This document shows, piece by piece, positions 5,177-9,907 of a stretch of DNA of 9,907 nucleotides. Location: positions 1 to 9,907 of the forward strand of contig JBFHKO010000087.1 in assembly GCA_041595355.1 (NCBI GenBank), written 5' to 3'. A program made the position numbers and the translations under genes. The first letter of the stretch is position 1; each line of letters starts with the position of its first letter. Under the pieces are notes generated by a model, which saw only the letters and a program-made list of their open reading frames with translations, searched no databases and was not told where the DNA came from. The stretch comes from JBFHKO01 sp041595355. GTDB taxonomy: Bacteria > Pseudomonadota > Gammaproteobacteria > Enterobacterales > Aeromonadaceae.

Positions 5177-6715
5177 ATGTCAGAACACATCCCAACCCCG
5201 GAGCTGGATGTCGCCGAGCTCAACAACGAGATGACCCAGCGGCGCGCCAAGCTGGCGGCCCTGCGCGAGCAGGGCAATCCGTTCCCCAACGATTTCCGCC
5301 GTGACACGCTCTCTTGCGACATCCATGCCCAATACGGCGACAAGAGCGCCGACGAGCTGGCCGACCTGAATGCGAAGGTGAGCATCGCCGGGCGCATCAT
5401 GACCCGCCGCATCATGGGCAAGGCCTCCTTTGCCACCCTGCAGGACATGGGCGGCAAGGTGCAGATCTACGTGACCCGGGATGATCTGCCGGAAGGCTTT
5501 TACAACGAGCAGTTCAAGAAGTGGGATCTGGGCGACATCGTCGGCGTGGAAGGGACCGTCTTTCGTACCAACACCGGCGAGCTGTCGGTGCATGTGGGTG
5601 GCATCCGTCTGCTGACCAAGGCGCTGCGGCCGTTGCCGGAGAAGCACAAGGGGCTGACCGATCAGGAAGCCCGTTGCCGTCAGCGTTATCTGGATCTGAT
5701 TGCCAACGAGGAGTCCCGCAAGACCTTCGTCACCCGTATCCAGGTGATTAACGGTATCCGCAACTTCCTGAATGCCAAGCGCTTCATGGAAGTGGAAACC
5801 CCCATGATGCAGGTCATTCCCGGCGGCGCTTCCGCCCGTCCCTTCGTCACTCACCACAATGCGCTGGATATCGACATGTACCTGCGCATCGCCCCCGAGC
5901 TCTATCTGAAGCGGCTGGTGGTGGGTGGCTTCGAACGGGTGTACGAGATCAACCGCAACTTCCGCAACGAAGGTATCTCGGTGCGCCATAATCCCGAGTT
6001 CACCATGCTCGAGTTCTACATGGCCTATGCGGACTTCAATGATCTGATGGATCTGACCGAGGAGATGTTGCGCACCCTGGCCCAGGATATCCTGGGGACC
6101 ACCAAGATCCGCTACGCCAAGGAAGGGGAAGAGGGCTTCGAGCTCGACTTCGGCCAGCCGTTCCAGCGCCTCTCCATGACCGATGCCATCCTCAAGTACG
6201 GTCCGGACATCGAGCCCGAGGATCTGCTGGATCTGGAGCGCGCTCTGGAGATCTGCCGCACCCTCGAGATCCAGACCCACTCCAGCTGGGGCCTGGGCCA
6301 CGCCATCACCGCCATCTTCGAGGAGACCGCCGAAGCCCAGCTGCTGCAGCCGACCTTCATCACCGAGTATCCGGCCGAGGTGTCCCCGCTGGCGCGCCGC
6401 AACGACAAGAACCCGGCCATCACCGATCGCTTCGAGTTCTTCATCGGCGGCCGCGAGATAGCCAACGGCTTCTCCGAGCTCAATGATGCCGAGGATCAGG
6501 CCGAGCGCTTCATGGAGCAGGTTCGCCACAAGGAAGCCGGTGACGACGAGGCCATGTTCTATGATGCCGACTTCGTCACGGCGCTGGAGCACGGCCTGCC
6601 CCCCACCGCCGGCCAGGGCATCGGCATCGACCGGCTGGTGATGCTGTTCACCAACAGCCACACCATCCGCGACGTCATCCTGTTCCCGGCGCTGCGGCCC
6701 CAGGTGCAGAAGTAA
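5177..6715 (+). CDS. lysS: Lysyl-tRNA synthetase, class II
   Basis: This 512-residue class II synthetase charges tRNA-Lys using ATP and lysine in the cytoplasm; E. coli LysS has 505 residues. The N-terminal OB-fold for anticodon binding includes VSIAGRIMTRRIMGKASF (about residues 68-85) and QDMGGKVQIYV. The catalytic domain has motif 1 around FMEVETPMM (from residue 203), motif 2 with FRNEGISVRHNPEFTMLE (from 262, including the ATP-binding arginine), and motif 3 GIGIDRLVMLF (from 481). The ATG at 5177 follows AAGGA (5161-5165), which overlaps the prfB stop, with a rather long spacing of 11 nt. It is almost certainly cotranscribed with prfB, the common prfB-lysS pairing in gammaproteobacteria, so RF2 and LysRS share a message. 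No extra domain, such as a fused EpmA or MprF, is present. Confidence 0.97.
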   Translation: MSEHIPTPELDVAELNNEMTQRRAKLAALREQGNPFPNDFRRDTLSCDIHAQYGDKSADELADLNAKVSIAGRIMTRRIMGKASFATLQDMGGKVQIYVTRDDLPEGFYNEQFKKWDLGDIVGVEGTVFRTNTGELSVHVGGIRLLTKALRPLPEKHKGLTDQEARCRQRYLDLIANEESRKTFVTRIQVINGIRNFLNAKRFMEVETPMMQVIPGGASARPFVTHHNALDIDMYLRIAPELYLKRLVVGGFERVYEINRNFRNEGISVRHNPEFTMLEFYMAYADFNDLMDLTEEMLRTLAQDILGTTKIRYAKEGEEGFELDFGQPFQRLSMTDAILKYGPDIEPEDLLDLERALEICRTLEIQTHSSWGLGHAITAIFEETAEAQLLQPTFITEYPAEVSPLARRNDKNPAITDRFEFFIGGREIANGFSELNDAEDQAERFMEQVRHKEAGDDEAMFYDADFVTALEHGLPPTAGQGIGIDRLVMLFTNSHTIRDVILFPALRPQVQK

Positions 6716-6776
6716 CGGCGCCCGAAAGCTGGCCGGCCCGCCGCCGGCATCGGTGCGGGAGATCCCGCCGCCGTTT

Positions 6777-6822
6777 CATCAGGCCACCCCCTGCCAGCCG
6801 GCTCGGGGTGGCCTGATGTTTT
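6777..6822 (+). terminator. prfB-lysS terminator with 14-bp perfect stem
   Basis: CATCAGGCCACCCC (6777-6790) pairs without mismatch to GGGGTGGCCTGATG (6805-6818) across a 14-nt loop, followed by TTTT (6819-6822). It lies 61 nt after the lysS stop. In front of it, GCGGG (6755-6759) and CCCGC (6764-6768) form a second small hairpin. The rest of the 6716-6906 gap holds the ovoA upstream region. Confidence 0.87.
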
Positions 6823-6828
6823 GGAGTG

Positions 6829-6853
6829 GTTACACTTAAACCTTGGGTGTGAC
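6829..6853 (+). repeat. Near-perfect inverted repeat upstream of ovoA
   Basis: GTTACAC (6829-6835) and GTGTGAC (6847-6853) are inverted copies matching at six of seven positions, with an 11-bp spacer. They sit 53 bp before the ovoA GTG. The dyad size suits a dimeric repressor or activator, but I recognise no known operator, and no confident promoter is visible nearby. It could also be chance. Confidence 0.35.
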
Positions 6854-6906
6854 GGTCTGGCTGCCCCTCACGCGCCGCCAGCCATAACGACTAAGGATAC
6901 CCTGAC

Positions 6907-9108
6907 GTGACCACGACAGAATGCCCGACGCCGCCGGATGCCCGGCCTGGTGATGATTCCCGCTCCGGTCTGGCGGCGCCGACCCGCACCCCCTGGCTGG
7001 AGGGGGACTCGGCGGAGGTCAAGCGTCAGGAGCTGCTGGCGTATTGTCTGCAGACCCAGGATCTCTACGAGCGGCTGTTCGATTGCCTGGCCTGCGAGGA
7101 GGCCTGGTTCGAGAAGGCCATTCCCCTGCGCCACCCGCTCATCTTCTATTACGGCCACACGGTGGTTTTCTTCATCAACAAGCTGCTGGCGGCCGGGCTG
7201 ATCACCGAGCGGCTGGATGCCGATATCGAGGCCATGCTGGCCATCGGCGTCGACGAGATGAGCTGGGACGATCTGGATGAGCGCCACTACGCCTGGCCGT
7301 CGGTGGCGCAGTTGAAGGATTATCGCGCCCGAGTCCGGGAGCGGGTGGCCGACTTCATTTGCAGCATGCCACTGGAGTTGCCCATCAGCTGGGAAAGCCC
7401 CGCCTGGGTGATCCTGATGGGCGTCGAGCATGAGCGCATCCATCTTGAGACCTCGTCGGTGCTCATCCGCCAGCTGCCGCTGGCATGGGTGCGGTCGCTG
7501 CCGGCGTGGCCTGTCTGTCCGCTGGCGCGCTGGCTGCGGGCCGAGGTGCCGGCCAACGAGCTGGTGGCCGTGCCCGGTGGCGAGGTGCGGCTCGGCAAGC
7601 CGGACAGCGACGCCACCTACGGCTGGGACAACGAGTATGGCCAGCGGCGCGTGCAGTTGGCGCCCTTCCAGGCTAGCCGGATGCTGGTCAGCCATGCCGA
7701 GTACCTGGACTTCGTGCTGGCCGGCGGCTACCGGGAGCGGCGCTGGTGGAGCGAGGAGGGGTGGCACTGGCGCGAGTTTTCTGCGGCGCTGATGCCGAGC
7801 TTCTGGGTCGGTTCACCCGATGAACCGGATCAGCTGCGGCTGCGCCTGATGTGCGACGAGGTTCCCATGCCCTGGGACTGGCCGGTGGAGGTGAACCAGC
7901 TCGAGGCCTCGGCCTTCTGCCGCTGGAAGGCGGCGCAGACCGGGCTGCCGGTGCAGCTGCCAAGCGAGGCCGAGTGGCTGGCCCTGCGCGCCCGGGTACC
8001 CGGTGATCAGCCAAAATGGCCCACCACAGTGGGCGATCCGGCCACCCCGGGCAACATCAATCTGGCCTGGTGGGCCTCGCCCTGTCCGGTGGACCATTTT
8101 CGCCACGGCGAGTTCTACGATCTGCTGGGCAACGTCTGGCAGTGGACCCGCACCGCCATCGACGGTTTCGAGGGCTTCCGGGTGCATCCGCTCTACGATG
8201 ATTTCTCGGTGCCGACCTTCGATGGCCGCCACACCCTCATCAAGGGGGGCAGCTGGATCTCGACCGGTAACCTGGCCCTGCGCGCCGCCCGCTACGCCTT
8301 CCGGCGCCACTTCTTCCAGCATGCCGGTTTTCGCTATCTGGTGTCACGGCACCGGGAGCCGGAGTACGTCAACCCCTATGAAACCGACACCCTGGTGGCC
8401 CAGTATCTGGAGTGCCACTACGGCCCCGAGCATTTCGGGGTGGCCAACTATGCCCGTACTCTGGCCAGTATCGCCGCCGAGCTGTGCCCGGCCGGCGGCA
8501 AGGCACTGGATATCGGTTGTGCCGTGGGGCGGGCCAGTTTTGAGCTGGCTGCCCACTTTGCCGAGGTCGACGGGGTGGATTACTCGGCCCGTTTCATCGA
8601 CGTGGCGCTGGCGCTGGCGGCGCGGGAGCACTTCCGCTATGCGCTGCCGGTGGAGGGCGAGCTGCTGGCGTACCGCGAGGCCAGCCTGAGTGACTGCGGT
8701 ATCTCGGCCGGGCAGGCGGCCCGGGTCCACTTCAGCCAGGGCGATGCCTGCAATCTCAAGCCCGGCTACCGGGACTACGATCTGGTGCTGGCCGCCAATC
8801 TCATCGATCGGCTGCGCGAGCCTGCGCGCTTCCTGGCGGAGATCGCCCGGCGGCTGAAGCCGGGCGGCATCCTGATGCTGAGCTCGCCCTATACCTGGCT
8901 GGAGGCGTTCACGCCCCGGAGCAACTGGCTCGGCGGGGTACGGGAAAACGGCGAGGCGCTCGGCAGCCATCAGGCGCTGCAGCGGTTGTTGGCCGTTGAT
9001 TTCGAGGAGCTGGCCCCGCCCCGGGATATCCCTTTCGTCATCCGCGAGACGGCGCGCAAATACCAGCACAGCCTGGCGCAGCTGACCCTGTGGCGCAGGC
9101 GGGGCTGA
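6907..9108 (+). CDS. ovoA: OvoA: 5-histidylcysteine sulfoxide synthase with C-terminal methyltransferase
   Basis: This 733-residue fusion starts ovothiol A synthesis. Its iron-dependent sulfoxide synthase joins cysteine to C5 of histidine using O2, and its methyltransferase later N-methylates 5-thiohistidine. Domain order fits OvoA. Residues 35-185 form a DinB-like helical domain with RHPLIFYYGHT (75-85) and the iron triad HxxxHxE (His175, His179, Glu181). Residues 215-480 form an FGE-sulfatase-like domain ending with KGGSWIS and HAGFRYLVSR. Residues 485-733 form a Rossmann methyltransferase with SAM motif ALDIGCAVGR (533-542) and PYTWLEAFTP (661-670). The start is GTG 6907, the most upstream start in frame, with AAGGA at 6893-6897 giving 9-nt spacing. 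The first 28 residues are low-complexity and probably flexible. The C-S lyase OvoB, which completes the pathway, is not in this window. The gene appears monocistronic. Confidence 0.95.
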   Translation: MTTTECPTPPDARPGDDSRSGLAAPTRTPWLEGDSAEVKRQELLAYCLQTQDLYERLFDCLACEEAWFEKAIPLRHPLIFYYGHTVVFFINKLLAAGLITERLDADIEAMLAIGVDEMSWDDLDERHYAWPSVAQLKDYRARVRERVADFICSMPLELPISWESPAWVILMGVEHERIHLETSSVLIRQLPLAWVRSLPAWPVCPLARWLRAEVPANELVAVPGGEVRLGKPDSDATYGWDNEYGQRRVQLAPFQASRMLVSHAEYLDFVLAGGYRERRWWSEEGWHWREFSAALMPSFWVGSPDEPDQLRLRLMCDEVPMPWDWPVEVNQLEASAFCRWKAAQTGLPVQLPSEAEWLALRARVPGDQPKWPTTVGDPATPGNINLAWWASPCPVDHFRHGEFYDLLGNVWQWTRTAIDGFEGFRVHPLYDDFSVPTFDGRHTLIKGGSWISTGNLALRAARYAFRRHFFQHAGFRYLVSRHREPEYVNPYETDTLVAQYLECHYGPEHFGVANYARTLASIAAELCPAGGKALDIGCAVGRASFELAAHFAEVDGVDYSARFIDVALALAAREHFRYALPVEGELLAYREASLSDCGISAGQAARVHFSQGDACNLKPGYRDYDLVLAANLIDRLREPARFLAEIARRLKPGGILMLSSPYTWLEAFTPRSNWLGGVRENGEALGSHQALQRLLAVDFEELAPPRDIPFVIRETARKYQHSLAQLTLWRRRG

Positions 9109-9131
9109 TACGGGCGCGGTCCCGGGCGCGC

Positions 9132-9907
9132 TCAGCCGCCGAAGGCGGCACTCTCCAGCCAGAGCATGGTCACTATGCTGGCGGCGTAGCCCAGGGCGAT
9201 CACCGGGGTCCATTTGAGGTGCCCGAAGAAGGTATACTTGCCGTGCGCCATCCCCATCAGCGCCACCCCGGCGGCCGAGCCGATGGAGAGCAGGCTGCCG
9301 CCGACGCCGGCGGTCAGGGTCACCAGCAGCCAGTTGCCCAGCGACATCTGCGGCTCCATGACCAGCACGGCGTACATGATGGGAATATTGTCTATGACGG
9401 CCGATAGCAGCCCTATCAGTATGTTGGCGATGATGGGATTGCCCTGGGCATAGATCGTCTCGGAGGCCAGGTTCAGGTAGCCGAGCAGGCTCAGGCCGCC
9501 GACGCACATCACCACACCGTAGAAAAAGAGCAGGGTGTCCCATTCGGCATCGGAAATTCGTTTGAAGACGTCGAAGGGGACCACCAGCCCCAGGCGGCGC
9601 AGCGCCTCTTCGTCATGGTTGCTGAGGGCGCGGGCGCGCTTTTTTTCCAGGGACCGGGGCAGGGTCTTGCGCAGGAAATAGCCGAAAAATTGCAGATAGG
9701 CCAGGCCCATCATCATGCCCACCACCGGCGGCAGGTGCAGCACGCCGTGAAAGGTGACCGCCGAGGCGATGGTCAGCAGGAACAGCAGCAAAATGCGCCG
9801 GGCCCCCCGCTTCAGCTCGACAACTTCATCTCTGGGCTGGGGCTGGCTGAGGGGGACATAGTGGCTGAGGATGAGCGCGGGCAGCAGGTAGTTCACCAGC
9901 GAGGGCA
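9132..9907 (-). CDS. nhaD: Na+/H+ antiporter, NhaD family (C-terminal part, partial)
   Basis: The frame enters from the right edge and ends at TGA 9132-9134, giving about 258 visible residues; the N-terminal part is outside the window. The GTG at 9894-9896 is an internal valine in LVNYLLPALILSHYVP, not a start. The fragment is very hydrophobic, with about six to seven membrane segments separated by a charged cytoplasmic-type stretch (RKTLPRSLEKKRARALSNHD). AVIDNIPIMYAVLVM and GGSLLSIGSAAGVALMG are typical of NhaD in the ion-transporter superfamily, where the Asp and the Ser/Gly-rich segment are thought to line the ion path. NhaD expels Na+ or Li+ in exchange for protons at the inner membrane and is common in marine and alkaliphilic gammaproteobacteria. 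It converges on ovoA with 23 bp between stops. A related citM/arsB-type transporter is less likely. Confidence 0.88.
   Translation of the reverse strand, partial: PSLVNYLLPALILSHYVPLSQPQPRDEVVELKRGARRILLLFLLTIASAVTFHGVLHLPPVVGMMMGLAYLQFFGYFLRKTLPRSLEKKRARALSNHDEEALRRLGLVVPFDVFKRISDAEWDTLLFFYGVVMCVGGLSLLGYLNLASETIYAQGNPIIANILIGLLSAVIDNIPIMYAVLVMEPQMSLGNWLLVTLTAGVGGSLLSIGSAAGVALMGMAHGKYTFFGHLKWTPVIALGYAASIVTMLWLESAAFGG

Noticed and set aside
5180..6661. 493-codon open frame on the minus strand across lysS
   Set aside because: It is a codon-bias shadow; lysS on the plus strand has all three class II motifs, and the antisense frame has no start context or family resemblance.
8344..9543. 399-codon minus-strand frame covering the ovoA end and the nhaD end
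   Set aside because: It is out of frame with the NhaD-like sequence and antisense to the OvoA methyltransferase; the apparent protein has no coherent domain.

Overview
This is a GC-rich chromosomal housekeeping segment, most likely from a gammaproteobacterium. Its proteins look close to the enteric and Vibrio families. Supporting signs are the pta end, pyrB-pyrI with a pyrL-type attenuator, the recJ-prfB-lysS order, an RF2 gene with the E. coli-type frameshift site, and an NhaD antiporter. High GC at third codon positions together with OvoA and NhaD suggests Aeromonadales or a similar aquatic or halotolerant lineage (Aeromonas, Oceanimonas or Zobellella type). The lineage is inferred; no database search was possible.

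Layout. The window opens with the last 70 codons of pta on the plus strand, which converges on the minus-strand pyrBI operon across a strong bidirectional terminator (about 219-257). The pyrBI unit reads leftward: promoter (1839-1867), leader with a candidate PyrL peptide and a possible pause hairpin, attenuator (1722-1747), pyrB, then pyrI. About 110 bp beyond the pyrBI promoter, a divergent stable-RNA promoter drives a tRNA-Trp gene (2023-2099) with its own terminator. Plus-strand recJ follows and ends in a terminator, then the prfB-lysS pair, whose genes are only 15 bp apart. prfB carries the classical autoregulatory +1 frameshift. A 14-bp perfect stem terminator closes lysS. ovoA (ovothiol biosynthesis) begins at a GTG codon and converges, with only 23 bp between, on the 3' part of a minus-strand nhaD-like Na+/H+ antiporter gene that runs off the right edge.

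How the genes work together. pyrB and pyrI encode the two chains of aspartate transcarbamoylase and appear to be controlled by UTP-sensitive attenuation. prfB, lysS and tRNA-Trp are translation functions. recJ serves DNA repair. ovoA and nhaD are separate stress functions (redox thiol, Na+/pH homeostasis) with no visible shared promoter.

I found no undescribed multi-gene system, mobile element, CRISPR array or defence island. The most informative non-coding structures are the pyrBI leader, which has an unusually short predicted 5' end before the leader ORF, and a near-perfect inverted repeat upstream of ovoA. The long open frames antisense to pyrB, recJ, lysS and ovoA are products of GC-rich codon use.
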